64,000 nt of DNA from Corynebacterium guangdongense (GTDB taxonomy: Bacteria > Actinomycetota > Actinomycetes > Mycobacteriales > Mycobacteriaceae), in the NCBI RefSeq assembly GCF_030408915.1, contig NZ_CP047654.1, positions 124,001-188,000 on the forward strand, given 5' to 3'. The stretch's first letter is position 1; every line of letters begins with the position of its first letter. This document shows positions 8,209 to 16,176 of this stretch, piece after piece. The translations under genes were made by a program, and so were the position numbers. Under the pieces are notes generated by a model, which had not been told where the DNA came from, ran no database searches, and saw nothing but the letters and a program-made list of their open reading frames with translations.

Positions 8209-8496
8209 TTCGAGCTGTCGGACACCGCTGAGGCGGTGCTGGCGCTCGTCGACAAGCTCGGCCCCGCCGAGGTCACGACCTACGGCGACCTCGCGGCCGA
8301 GGCCGGCACCGGGGCCCGGCAGGTGGGCGCGATCATGCGCCGCTACGGGCACCTCACCGACTGGTGGCGCGTCGTCCGCGCCGACGGCTCCTCGCACGAC
8401 CCCGCCCGGTCGGTCCCGTTCTGGGACGGGGCCGGCCTGCGTCACGACGGGACTAGAGTGTCGCTTCGTGAACACCGACACACGTTCCCGGGCTGA
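8191..8496 (+). CDS. Alkyltransferase-like (ATL) protein, MGMT DNA-binding domain without catalytic Cys
   Basis: About 101 residues corresponding to the C-terminal helix-turn-helix half of O6-alkylguanine-DNA alkyltransferase (TYGDLAAEAG, then ARQVGAIMRRYG). The PCHR active-site motif is replaced by a WWRVVRADG sequence with no cysteine, which is the ATL signature: such proteins bind O6-alkylguanine and hand it to nucleotide-excision repair. ATG 8191 has GGAGG (8181-8185) five nt upstream. Upstream starts at 8140 or 8179 fall in the 71-bp element and are less likely. The end overlaps the next gene by 29 nt. Confidence 0.8.
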   Translation: MQNPAPFELSDTAEAVLALVDKLGPAEVTTYGDLAAEAGTGARQVGAIMRRYGHLTDWWRVVRADGSSHDPARSVPFWDGAGLRHDGTRVSLREHRHTFPG

Positions 8497-8809
8497 CTGG
8501 CTGCTGACTGGCGCGATCATCGCGGAGGTCATCGCCACCCTCACGCTCAAAGCCGCGCTCGAGCGCCCGATTCTCTACGTCGTCGTGCTCGTCGGCTACA
8601 TCGCCACCTTCGTCCTCCTGGACCGGGTGCTGCGCGCCGGGATGGCGCTCGGCGTCGCCTACGGCGTCTGGGGAGCGGTCGGCGTGGCCGCCACGGCGAT
8701 GCTCTCGGCCCTGCTTTTCGACGAGAGCCTCAGCGCCCGCATGCTGCTCGGCATCGCCGTCATCGCCGCCGGGGTGCTGTGCATTGAGCTGGGCGGTCGG
8801 CGTCGATGA
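8468..8809 (+). CDS. Small multidrug resistance (SMR) family subunit 1
   Basis: A 113-residue four-helix SMR protein with the conserved glutamate in helix 1 (IIAEVIATLTLKAA) and G-x-A-Y-G-V-W-G in helix 3. Positive charges sit at the N-terminus (RSR), in the second loop and at the C-terminus (GGRRR), predicting both termini in the cytoplasm. TAGAGT (8454-8459) lies 8 nt before the GTG start. Its stop overlaps the ATG of the second SMR gene (ATGA), so the pair is a coupled heterodimer of the EbrAB/YkkCD type. Confidence 0.88.
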   Translation: MNTDTRSRADWLLTGAIIAEVIATLTLKAALERPILYVVVLVGYIATFVLLDRVLRAGMALGVAYGVWGAVGVAATAMLSALLFDESLSARMLLGIAVIAAGVLCIELGGRRR

Positions 8810-9117
8810 GCTGGCTTTTCCTCGCCCTGGCCATTGTTCTCGAGGTGTCCGGGACGACCAGCCTGCGGGTCGCCTCCGCCGGCCGCAACGGGATGTACGT
8901 CCTGGTCGTGGTTTTCTACGTGCTCTCCTATGCCGCGCTGTCGGTGACGCTGGCGAGCGGGATGCCGCTCGGCGTGGCCTACGGCATCTGGACCGCGGTG
9001 GGCGTGGCGCTGACCGCGGTCATCGGGCGCGTCGTGTTCCGCGAGCCCTTCACCTGGGTGATGGGCCTGGGCGTCGTCCTGATCATGGCTGGGGTGCTGC
9101 TGGTCGAGACCGGCTAG
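8806..9117 (+). CDS. Small multidrug resistance (SMR) family subunit 2
   Basis: A 103-residue SMR protein with the helix-1 glutamate in ALAIVLEVSGTTSLR and the helix-3 motif GVAYGIWTAVG. Its charges are in loop 1 (RVASAGRNG) and loop 3 (GRVVFREPF) and its ends are nearly uncharged, opposite to subunit 1. This predicts an inverted membrane orientation, as in known antiparallel SMR pairs. It overlaps subunit 1 by 4 nt and is convergent with the hydrolase gene (stops overlap). Confidence 0.88.
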   Translation: MSWLFLALAIVLEVSGTTSLRVASAGRNGMYVLVVVFYVLSYAALSVTLASGMPLGVAYGIWTAVGVALTAVIGRVVFREPFTWVMGLGVVLIMAGVLLVETG

Positions 9118-10025
9118 ACGCCCCTGAGGAACTCCGCCGTGTCCCGGATGCGCTGGCGGGCGACCTCCGGGGTGGAGATGCGGTGCTGGGAGAGGTACTC
9201 CGCGACCTGCGCCCCACCGGTGTCGGGGCGGAGGGCGATCTCGTCCTCGGTCGCGATCTGGACCAGCGTTTTCGTCGGCCAGGCGGCGGGTTCGGGGACC
9301 ACGGCGTCGGCGCGGAGCTCGTCGGGAAGCCCGGCGACGGACCCGAGATCCGGATAGGTGAGGATGAGGGCGTCGACAAGCTCTGATTGCATGGCGGCCA
9401 GCGCGGCGCCGGAGGAGTATCCCCAGGCGGTGACGGACTCGGCGCCCTGGCCGCGGACCCAGCCGACGGCGTCGGCGACGAAGGCGCTGATCTCGGCGAC
9501 CGTGTGCTCCGGCGCCAGCGGGTGGTCCAGATCCAGAATGGTCGTTCCCGAGAGCTCGGCGGCGGCCGCGACCTCGGGTCGCCACTGGTGATCGAGCGCG
9601 TCGCCGGAGCCGCGCCACCAGCCGCCGGAGTGGAGGGACACGGCCCAGCGGCCGGTGGGGTTGCTCGGGGTGAAGACGACCCCGCCCGGAACCTCCTGCG
9701 ACTCGACGTCTCCGGCGAAGGCCACCCCCGGCATGGTGTGATCGGCTGCAGTGCCCAGCATCATCAGCGCCGCGTGGGTGATGCGGTCGGGCAGCAGCGC
9801 CACATAGCGGTCCGCCGGTTCCGGGTCACCCGCTCCGCCTTTCCACGGCGGGGTGAAATCCGGACGCGGATACGCGGCGTCCAGGTAACTGATCAGCTGG
9901 TCCAACTGTTGGGCGGGTGGCAGGATGCGGTTGACTCCACCGACGTTGAAGTCCGCGGAATGCTGCTCGTTGAGCGGGTAGTCGCCGTCCGGATCGCCCG
10001 GCTGAATCTTCGGTGGGGGTGTCAT
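9114..10025 (-). CDS. Alpha/beta-hydrolase fold protein
   Basis: A 303-residue hydrolase of the HSL/esterase-like type. The oxyanion-hole motif is HSGGWWRG and the nucleophile elbow is GYSSG (Gly-x-Ser-x-Gly), with a late ATEDE segment for the acid and a C-terminal histidine (SQHRIST). No signal peptide is evident, so it is probably cytoplasmic. The substrate is unknown. TAGGCT (complement of 10034-10039) lies 8 nt before the ATG at 10025, supporting this short start over the longer frame that overlaps the divergent dehydrogenase. Confidence 0.82.
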   Translation of the reverse strand: MTPPPKIQPGDPDGDYPLNEQHSADFNVGGVNRILPPAQQLDQLISYLDAAYPRPDFTPPWKGGAGDPEPADRYVALLPDRITHAALMMLGTAADHTMPGVAFAGDVESQEVPGGVVFTPSNPTGRWAVSLHSGGWWRGSGDALDHQWRPEVAAAAELSGTTILDLDHPLAPEHTVAEISAFVADAVGWVRGQGAESVTAWGYSSGAALAAMQSELVDALILTYPDLGSVAGLPDELRADAVVPEPAAWPTKTLVQIATEDEIALRPDTGGAQVAEYLSQHRISTPEVARQRIRDTAEFLRGV

Positions 10026-10033
10026 GGTGTCTG

Positions 10034-10081
10034 AGCCTAACCCCCGTATCCCTCGCGTGGATAGCGGCCGAGCGCTACATT
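10034..10081. promoter_or_regulatory. Divergent leaderless -10 boxes (hydrolase / alcohol dehydrogenase)
   Basis: TAGGCT on the minus strand (10034-10039) and TACATT on the plus strand (10076-10081) are each 8 nt from the starts at 10025 and 10090. The 64 bp between the start codons must hold both promoters. Confidence 0.5.
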
Positions 10082-10089
10082 CGTCTGCC

Positions 10090-11133
10090 ATGACCACCAC
10101 TGTGCGCGCCTGGGGCGTGAAGGAAAACCGGAACCATGTCGAGCTCGTCGAGATCGAGCGACGCGACCTGCGGGAGGATGACCTGCGGGTGCGTATCGAG
10201 TATTCCGGCATCTGCCACACCGACATCCACAACGCCGAAGCTGACCTGGCCTGGCTGTTCGTGCCCGGTCACGAGATCATCGGCGTCGTCGAGGAGGTCG
10301 GCCCGAAGGTCACCAGGCACAAGGTCGGCGACCGCGTCGGCATCGGTTGCTTCGTCGACGCCTGCGACGAATGCGACAACTGCCGCATCGGCGAGACCTC
10401 CTACTGTGACACCGGCGTCGTCACCACCTACAACGGCCTGAACAAGTATCACGGCGAAACCGAGCACACCCGTGGCGGTTACGCTCAGCAGATCATCGTC
10501 CGCGAGGACTTCGCCCTGAAGATCCCGGATTCCCTCGACCCGGCCGCCGCCGCCCCGCTGCTGTGCGCGGGCATCACCACCTACTCCCCGCTGAAGCACT
10601 GGGGCGCCGGACCGGGCAAGCGCGTCGCCTTCATCGGCATGGGCGGCCTCGGTCACGTCGGCGTGAAGATCGCCGTCGCCATGGGCGCCGAGGTCTCCGT
10701 CTTCTCCCAGTCGGACGCGAAGAAGGAGGACGCGGCGAAGTTCGGTGCGAAGGAGCTCATCGCGACCAGGGACGGCGTCCCGGTCGACGAGTACGGCAAC
10801 CACTTTGACCTGATCATCAACACCGTCTCCGCCGAGATCGACATCGACTCCTATATGGAGCTGCTCCGCCTCGACGGCACGCTGGTCCAGCTGGGTCTGC
10901 CGAGTGAGCCGCTGTCCGTCGGCGTGCGCACCTTCCTCCAGAAGCGCCGCTCGCTGGCCGGCTCCCTCGTGGGCGGAATCCCGGAAACCCAGGAGATGCT
11001 CGACTTCTGCGCCGAGCACGGAGTCGTCGCCGACGTCGAGGTGATCGGCGCGGACTACATCAACGAGGCTTATCGACGCACCATCGATTCCGACGTGCGC
11101 TACCGCTTCGTCATCGACGGCGACACCTTCTAA
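10090..11133 (+). CDS. Zinc-dependent NAD(P) alcohol dehydrogenase (YahK/cinnamyl-alcohol type)
   Basis: A 347-residue medium-chain dehydrogenase. The catalytic zinc ligands are visible as C-H-T-D near residue 38 and GHE (FVPGHEIIG), and the structural zinc cysteines as CDECDNCRIGETSYC. The cofactor motif is GMGGLGHVGVKIA. The layout matches NADPH-linked cinnamyl-alcohol/aldehyde reductases such as YahK. The start at 10090 fits the TACATT box; 22 extra upstream residues in the longer frame are unlikely. Confidence 0.9.
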   Translation: MTTTVRAWGVKENRNHVELVEIERRDLREDDLRVRIEYSGICHTDIHNAEADLAWLFVPGHEIIGVVEEVGPKVTRHKVGDRVGIGCFVDACDECDNCRIGETSYCDTGVVTTYNGLNKYHGETEHTRGGYAQQIIVREDFALKIPDSLDPAAAAPLLCAGITTYSPLKHWGAGPGKRVAFIGMGGLGHVGVKIAVAMGAEVSVFSQSDAKKEDAAKFGAKELIATRDGVPVDEYGNHFDLIINTVSAEIDIDSYMELLRLDGTLVQLGLPSEPLSVGVRTFLQKRRSLAGSLVGGIPETQEMLDFCAEHGVVADVEVIGADYINEAYRRTIDSDVRYRFVIDGDTF

Positions 11134-11172
11134 AGGTGGGTAAGGTGGTCCGTACCATCTGAGGAGGACAAT

Positions 11173-11802
11173 ATGAGCGGAACCGCCCACATCTACGATG
11201 CCGACATCGACCCCACCAAGCAGGAGATCGTTGCCCGGTACGGGGCCATCACCGACTACGAGGGTTCCTACCGACTGGTCGACTTCCAGGGTGATGAGGT
11301 GGGAATCGAGGTCCACGTCGGCCGGGACGTCGAGGGACGGCTTTCGCAGATGCCGGTGACCTACCGCCCGGCGGAGGTTGATCCGCTGGCTACCCTGACC
11401 ACGATGGAGCACAGCGTCCTCGGGACGCGGTGGGTCTCCAACGCCCTCGGTGACCCGGTCGCCGTGCGGGAGTTCATCCGCACCATCGTCACCGGCGATG
11501 ACGGCGCCGAATACTCCAACGGAGTCACCCCCGTGCTCGACGTGCGCGGTTCCGGTGAAGAAAAGGACGCGGAGGTCGGCGAGGTGAAGCTCACAGAGTT
11601 CACCCGTCAGCGCGCCGTGGGCACCGTGGTCATCAACGGTTCCCGCCGCTCCTTCAAGCTGCGCATGTCCAACCTGCTGTCGCCGGCACGCGTCAACGCG
11701 ACCGGCTACACCACCTCGAAGCTCCGCCTGACTGGCGTCACCGCTGCGGGCACTGAGGTCATCGCCGCCGAATTCGCCTGGTTGGACCAGGTGATGAAGT
11801 AG
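11173..11802 (+). CDS. Maltokinase N-terminal cap-like domain protein (CG0192-related)
   Basis: A 209-residue protein with the hallmark TMEHSVLGTRWVSNALGDP segment (residues 77-95) and an upstream DEVGIEVHVGRD stretch. These match the actinobacterial family related to the N-terminal cap of maltokinase, here without the kinase domain. Its function is not established. ATG 11173 has a strong GAGGAGGA site 8-9 nt upstream, so this gene uses a normal leader, unlike many neighbours. It follows the dehydrogenase by 39 nt and faces the HNH gene. Confidence 0.75.
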   Translation: MSGTAHIYDADIDPTKQEIVARYGAITDYEGSYRLVDFQGDEVGIEVHVGRDVEGRLSQMPVTYRPAEVDPLATLTTMEHSVLGTRWVSNALGDPVAVREFIRTIVTGDDGAEYSNGVTPVLDVRGSGEEKDAEVGEVKLTEFTRQRAVGTVVINGSRRSFKLRMSNLLSPARVNATGYTTSKLRLTGVTAAGTEVIAAEFAWLDQVMK

Positions 11803-11867
11803 CCGCGTTCGTGCGAGGTGCGCGTATCCCGCCGGGGCGTTCTGTCTTCCCGACTTTCCGGCCCGGA

Positions 11868-11887
11868 ACCCGCACAGCTGTGCGGGT
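11868..11887. terminator. 20-bp perfect palindrome after the HNH gene
   Basis: ACCCGCACAGCTGTGCGGGT is a perfect palindrome whose last base is the first base of the HNH gene's stop codon. The same 20-bp core recurs at 13543-13562 on the other side of that gene. It may terminate both convergent genes; no T run is present. Confidence 0.6.
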
Positions 11888-13458
11888 CAGGCGATGTCAT
11901 CGAAGCTGAGGTTGTCGAGCGTCCAGGCCTCGAGAAGTTTCTCGTCCCCATGTGGGGTGGGACCCTCGCGGTAGGGTGAATCGCCGCCGGCGGGGGCGTT
12001 GCGCAGGGGCAGTCCGCGGCGGCGGGCGGTGAAGGAGCGGCCGCCGGGAAAGCGGAAGTGCACCAGGGCCTCGTCGTGCTCGTCAATGTGGATGGTGGTC
12101 GTCCCGTCGTTGACCAGCGAGTGGCAGCCGCTGCACAACGGCATGAGGTTGGCGACCTCCGTCGGCCCGCCTTCCGCGAAACCCCGAATGTGGTGGAGCT
12201 GGAGGTAGCGGGTGTTGCAGCATCCTGGGGTACCGCACTGGTGGCCCCAGGTGGCCAGGACCGCGTCCTCGACGGAGGCGGGAATCACCCGTGTAGGTGA
12301 ACCGGTCTTCAGAATGACGCCTTTGCTGTCCTGGACGTGGTATTTCAACGTCCCGTTGAAGATCATGCTTATCAGTGCCGACGCGTCCGCGCCCAGGTGG
12401 TTGAAGAGGCGTGGCTGGCCGTCCGGTCCGATGATCAGGTGGATCTCGGCACCGGGTGCCCGGGTGGCGGAACGGGGCGCTGTTCTGGCCATCTGGGCCA
12501 GGTTCATCAGGGCCATCAACCGGGTCCGGGCGGTCGGCGGGCCGAAGCGGGAGACCAGGCGGCTGGCGGGCTGGGCGGAGCGGGCCTCCGGTGGTGGGTC
12601 GGTCTGCCCGGAGGCCGGCCCACCGTCGTCCTCCCAGCATCCCTGCTGGTCGGGCGACTCCCCGGAACCCTGACGTTCCCGGCGCTCGATGGCGGCCCAG
12701 CGCTCCTGGCTCAGCGGGCCCGTGAGGTCGCTCCGTTGCAGGTGTCTTTCATGCGGCTTCTTTTCTTCGTCCACGTCCTCCTCGTCCATGGGGACGGCGT
12801 TCTCCGTCGCCTGCGCCTGCTGGAGGATTTCGAGCAGTTCCTGCGGGGTGGCGTCGGTAGGGATGTCAAGATCGCCCAGATCGCGGAGGCCCGCCAGCTC
12901 GGCGATCTTCATCGCTGCCAGGAAGACCGCGGCGTTGGCGGGATTGAGGCGGATGCTTCCCTTCAGCCAGCCGGTGTCCTCGTCGATCCGGTAGGAGAAA
13001 TGCTCACGCGCTTCGTTGTCCTCCTGGTCGGGCCGGCCACTGAGCGCCTCGCGCAGCTGCTGGTGGTTCATGGTCAGGGCCATGCCGAGGACCTCGTCGT
13101 GGTTCTCCTCGGTGACGTAGCGCAGTGCCAGGCGAACGACTGAGTAGGTGAAGGCGCCGTTGAGGTAGTGCTCGAGGAACGCGGTCCACCGGTGCAGTCG
13201 TCTGGCCACGGTGCGGTAGTCCTCGGCCGCCCGGGTGGACTGGCCGGCGAAGGTGGCCAACCAGGCGGCCGGATCGGGGGCACCGCGCGAGCGGAAGAGT
13301 CTGCGTGCGTCGAACTCGCCGAGCATGGCCAGGACGTGGGCGCGCTGGATTTCGAAGTGGTGGAAGGAGGTGCTGAGGGCGTCGACAAGCTCGTCGTCGC
13401 TGTAGGAACGGATGCGGTGAAGAGTGGTGTGCGCCTGGTCAACGGTTGCTGATGTCAC
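11887..13458 (-). CDS. DUF222-HNH endonuclease-like protein (13E12 repeat family)
   Basis: A 523-residue protein with an N-terminal helical DUF222 region (about residues 10-330), a low-complexity acidic/Gln/Pro linker and a C-terminal HNH nuclease motif near residues 420-450 (CGTPGC..., LHHIRGF, NLMPLCSGCH). This is the architecture of the 13E12 repeat family, known in mycobacteria as REP13E12, which behaves as a repeated, probably mobile sequence. GTG at 13458 has GGGGGA upstream; the longer frame begins outside the family region. It lies between two copies of one palindrome, suggesting it was inserted as a unit. Confidence 0.88.
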   Translation of the reverse strand: MTSATVDQAHTTLHRIRSYSDDELVDALSTSFHHFEIQRAHVLAMLGEFDARRLFRSRGAPDPAAWLATFAGQSTRAAEDYRTVARRLHRWTAFLEHYLNGAFTYSVVRLALRYVTEENHDEVLGMALTMNHQQLREALSGRPDQEDNEAREHFSYRIDEDTGWLKGSIRLNPANAAVFLAAMKIAELAGLRDLGDLDIPTDATPQELLEILQQAQATENAVPMDEEDVDEEKKPHERHLQRSDLTGPLSQERWAAIERRERQGSGESPDQQGCWEDDGGPASGQTDPPPEARSAQPASRLVSRFGPPTARTRLMALMNLAQMARTAPRSATRAPGAEIHLIIGPDGQPRLFNHLGADASALISMIFNGTLKYHVQDSKGVILKTGSPTRVIPASVEDAVLATWGHQCGTPGCCNTRYLQLHHIRGFAEGGPTEVANLMPLCSGCHSLVNDGTTTIHIDEHDEALVHFRFPGGRSFTARRRGLPLRNAPAGGDSPYREGPTPHGDEKLLEAWTLDNLSFDDIA

Positions 13459-13538
13459 GATTCCCCCGGTGTATCGAACATATTTTCGGTCGCTGGGGGT
13501 GACGTTAGCGCAGGGGTCCGACACGGCCCCGAAAGCAC

Positions 13539-13566
13539 GGAAACCCGCACAGCTGTGCGGGTTTCC
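13539..13566. terminator. 28-bp perfect palindrome between pepO and the HNH gene
   Basis: GGAAACCCGCACAG (13539-13552) is followed directly by its exact complement (13553-13566). The central 20 bp are identical to the palindrome at 11868-11887. It lies 10 bp after the pepO stop codon. Confidence 0.65.
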
Positions 13567-13576
13567 GGTACCGGAA

Positions 13577-15499
13577 CTACCAGATGTTCACGCGCTCCTT
13601 CGGCTCAATCCACATGGTGGACGAGGGGTCGAATTCAGGGAAGGCCTCGTAGAACTCGTCGATGTTGGCGACGATCTGGTTGCAGCGGAACTCGGCGGGG
13701 GAGTGCGGGTCAATCGCCAGGTACTGCTGCTGCATCTGCGGGCGGATGGCGGTACGCCACACACGGGCCCAGGAGAGGAAGAGCCGCTGCAGGCCGGTGA
13801 ACTCCCGGCTGGTCAGCGCAGGATCGGCGCCCTCGGCCTCAAACACGCCTGGCTCCTCCTCGCCGTGCTCTTCCACCCACATCTGGTAGGCGACCACGGC
13901 GATGCCCAGGCCACCCAGGTCGCCGATGTTCTCGCCGAGGGTGAACTTGCCGTTGACGCCCTCAGTCTCGGTGTCCTGCAGCACCCGCGGGACGAGACCG
14001 TTGAACTGGGTGACCAGCTGGTCGGTCAGCTCGGTGAAGGCGGCGCGGTCCTCGTCGGTCCACCAGGAGTTGAGGTTGCCGTGGCCGTCGTACTGGGAGC
14101 CCTGGTCGTCGAAGCCGTGGCCGATCTCGTGGCCGATGACGGCGCCGATGCCGCCGAAGTTCTCGGCGGCGGTGGCCTCCGGAGAGTAGAAGGGGGAGCG
14201 CAGAATGGCGGCCGGGAAGGTGATGTCGTTGACGACCGGGTTGTAGAAGGCGTTGACGGTCTGCGGGGTGGTGACCCACTCGTCGCGGTCGGCGGGCTTG
14301 CCGATCTTGGCCAGCTCGTAGTCGTGCAGGAAGGCGCTGCCCGCCCGGACGTTGCTCAGCAGGTCGGCGCCGGTCGCGCCGAAGGTGAGGCCCTCGTAGG
14401 AGCGCCACGTGTCCGGGTAGCCGATCTTGGCCTTGAAGCGGCCCAGCTTCTCCAGGGCGCGCTCCTTGGTTTCCGCCGTCATCCAGGGCAGGGCCGCGAT
14501 GCGCTTCTCGTAGGCGCGGGTCAGGTAACTGACCAGCTCGAGCATGTCGTCCTTGGAGGAGGGCGGGAAGTGGCGCTGGACGAAGATCTTGCCGACCTCC
14601 TCGCCGACCAGGCTCTCGACCAGGGAGACGCCGCGCTTCCACCGGTCCCGCTGGACCGTCGCGCCGGACAGGCGGGTGCCGTAGAACTCGAAGTTTTTCT
14701 CGCCGACCTCCTCTGGTAGAACTCCCGCGCGGGAGCGGAGCACGTGCCAGACTCCCCAGAGCTTCCAGTCGGGCAGGCGGGCGTCGACAAGCATGCCGGC
14801 GAGGTGGGAGACGTAGCTCGGCATCATGACGACGGCGGTGCCGTCGGGGACGCCGGCGGCGGTGATGAGGGTGTGGACCGCGCCGGGCAGGGTCGACACC
14901 TCGGTCGGATTGTAGGTTTTGACGGCGTCGCGGGCGGCGACGACGTCCCAGTGGCCGGCGGCGAGCTCGGTCTCCAGGGCCATGATGCGCTCGGCGGCCG
15001 CGGCCGGGGAGAGACCCCCGAGGCGGGCGGGATCGATGAACTCCAGCATCGCTGCGACGTGCTCCTGGTAGGCCACGCGTGTCTCGGCGTGTGCGTCCTC
15101 GCGGTAGTAGGCCTCGTCGGGTAGCCCGAGACCGGATTGGACCAGGTAGGCTACGGCGTCCTCGGACCCGGAGTCCTTTTCCACCCAGAAGGAGACCGGC
15201 GCGCTGACGCCCCGGCGCTCGAGTTCACCGAGGTTGCCCGCGAACTCCCCGGCGGTGGACACCTCGAGCAGGTCCAGATCCGGATCGAGGACCCCGATAC
15301 CGGCGGCGTTGACGCCCTCGACGTCCATGAAAGAGGCGAAGAGCGTGCCGGCGCGGCCGGTGTCCTCCTCGACGATGGCGTGGACGTCGGCCTCGGCGTC
15401 GTCGCGGAGCTTGTGGAAAGTCCCGTCGACGCCGCGGTCGGCGGGAATCGTGTGAGTCTGCAGCCAGGGGCCATTGACATAGGAGTAAAGATCGTTCAT
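13577..15499 (-). CDS. pepO: M13-family zinc endopeptidase PepO (neprilysin-like)
   Basis: A 640-residue metallopeptidase. The zinc site is H-E-I-G-H (in GHEIGHGFDDQG) near residue 458, the third ligand glutamate lies in GENIGDLGG, and the NAFYNP substrate-binding motif is present. The C-terminus ends in the M13-typical ...IW (usual CxVW, here ERVNIW without the Cys). No signal peptide is seen, so it is probably cytoplasmic like other bacterial PepO. TAAAGT (complement of 15507-15512) lies 7 nt before the ATG at 15499. Confidence 0.93.
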   Translation of the reverse strand: MNDLYSYVNGPWLQTHTIPADRGVDGTFHKLRDDAEADVHAIVEEDTGRAGTLFASFMDVEGVNAAGIGVLDPDLDLLEVSTAGEFAGNLGELERRGVSAPVSFWVEKDSGSEDAVAYLVQSGLGLPDEAYYREDAHAETRVAYQEHVAAMLEFIDPARLGGLSPAAAAERIMALETELAAGHWDVVAARDAVKTYNPTEVSTLPGAVHTLITAAGVPDGTAVVMMPSYVSHLAGMLVDARLPDWKLWGVWHVLRSRAGVLPEEVGEKNFEFYGTRLSGATVQRDRWKRGVSLVESLVGEEVGKIFVQRHFPPSSKDDMLELVSYLTRAYEKRIAALPWMTAETKERALEKLGRFKAKIGYPDTWRSYEGLTFGATGADLLSNVRAGSAFLHDYELAKIGKPADRDEWVTTPQTVNAFYNPVVNDITFPAAILRSPFYSPEATAAENFGGIGAVIGHEIGHGFDDQGSQYDGHGNLNSWWTDEDRAAFTELTDQLVTQFNGLVPRVLQDTETEGVNGKFTLGENIGDLGGLGIAVVAYQMWVEEHGEEEPGVFEAEGADPALTSREFTGLQRLFLSWARVWRTAIRPQMQQQYLAIDPHSPAEFRCNQIVANIDEFYEAFPEFDPSSTMWIEPKERVNIW

Positions 15500-15570
15500 G
15501 GCACCCACTTTAGGTGCAGGGACCGCCGGCAGACGGCGCACGCCCACGACCTGCGATTAGGCTGTCAACC

Positions 15571-16176
15571 ATGGCGACATATCAGCTGCAGCCCGCGCGC
15601 ACCGGCCGGGTCTGGTGGGCGACGGTCGGCGTCACTCTCGCGGTGCTGCTGCTGCCGGCGATCGTGTGGTTATTCGTGCCCCCGGTCGAGCCGGAGCGGG
15701 AGCCGGTCGTGCTCGGCACGGGGGACTGGGAGATCGAGACGGACCTGACCTGCGAGGCCCACCTGCTCGCTGCCACCGGCGCCGGATGGGACTGTGGGGG
15801 CGTGGCCCTGGAAACCATCACCCAGCCGACCACCCAGGACCCCAACCAGAACCTGCGGCGCATGGTCCGCGCCCTGGCGTACACGCCCATCCCGCGCGCC
15901 GCGGTCACCACCGTGGGGGAGGCGCGCGTGCTTGTCGACGCCGCCAACGGCGTCATCGGCATGTCCGTGCAGGGCACCGGCGAGAACGAGGGTGAGCAGA
16001 TCTTCGCCGTCGCCTCCGGCAGTGGCGACGTGCCGGCGATCTCCGACGAGATCTTCCGGGCGATGACCGGGCAGGGACTGCCCGTCGCCGCCAGGCTCGA
16101 GTTCCGCGACGGCCAGCTGCCCCCGGCGAGCGTCGACGAGCTGCTGGAACGTCTCCGGGAGGTGGAGCAGCTGTGA
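15571..16176 (+). CDS. Conserved membrane-anchored protein of unknown function
   Basis: A 201-residue protein with one N-terminal transmembrane helix (about residues 17-37) and an extracytoplasmic domain containing two cysteines (LTCEAHLL and WDCGG) that could form a disulfide. I do not recognise the family. TAGGCT (15558-15563) is 7 nt before the ATG. Its stop overlaps the GTG of the PrsW-like gene (GTGA), so the two are translated together and may work together at the membrane. Confidence 0.7.
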   Translation: MATYQLQPARTGRVWWATVGVTLAVLLLPAIVWLFVPPVEPEREPVVLGTGDWEIETDLTCEAHLLAATGAGWDCGGVALETITQPTTQDPNQNLRRMVRALAYTPIPRAAVTTVGEARVLVDAANGVIGMSVQGTGENEGEQIFAVASGSGDVPAISDEIFRAMTGQGLPVAARLEFRDGQLPPASVDELLERLREVEQL

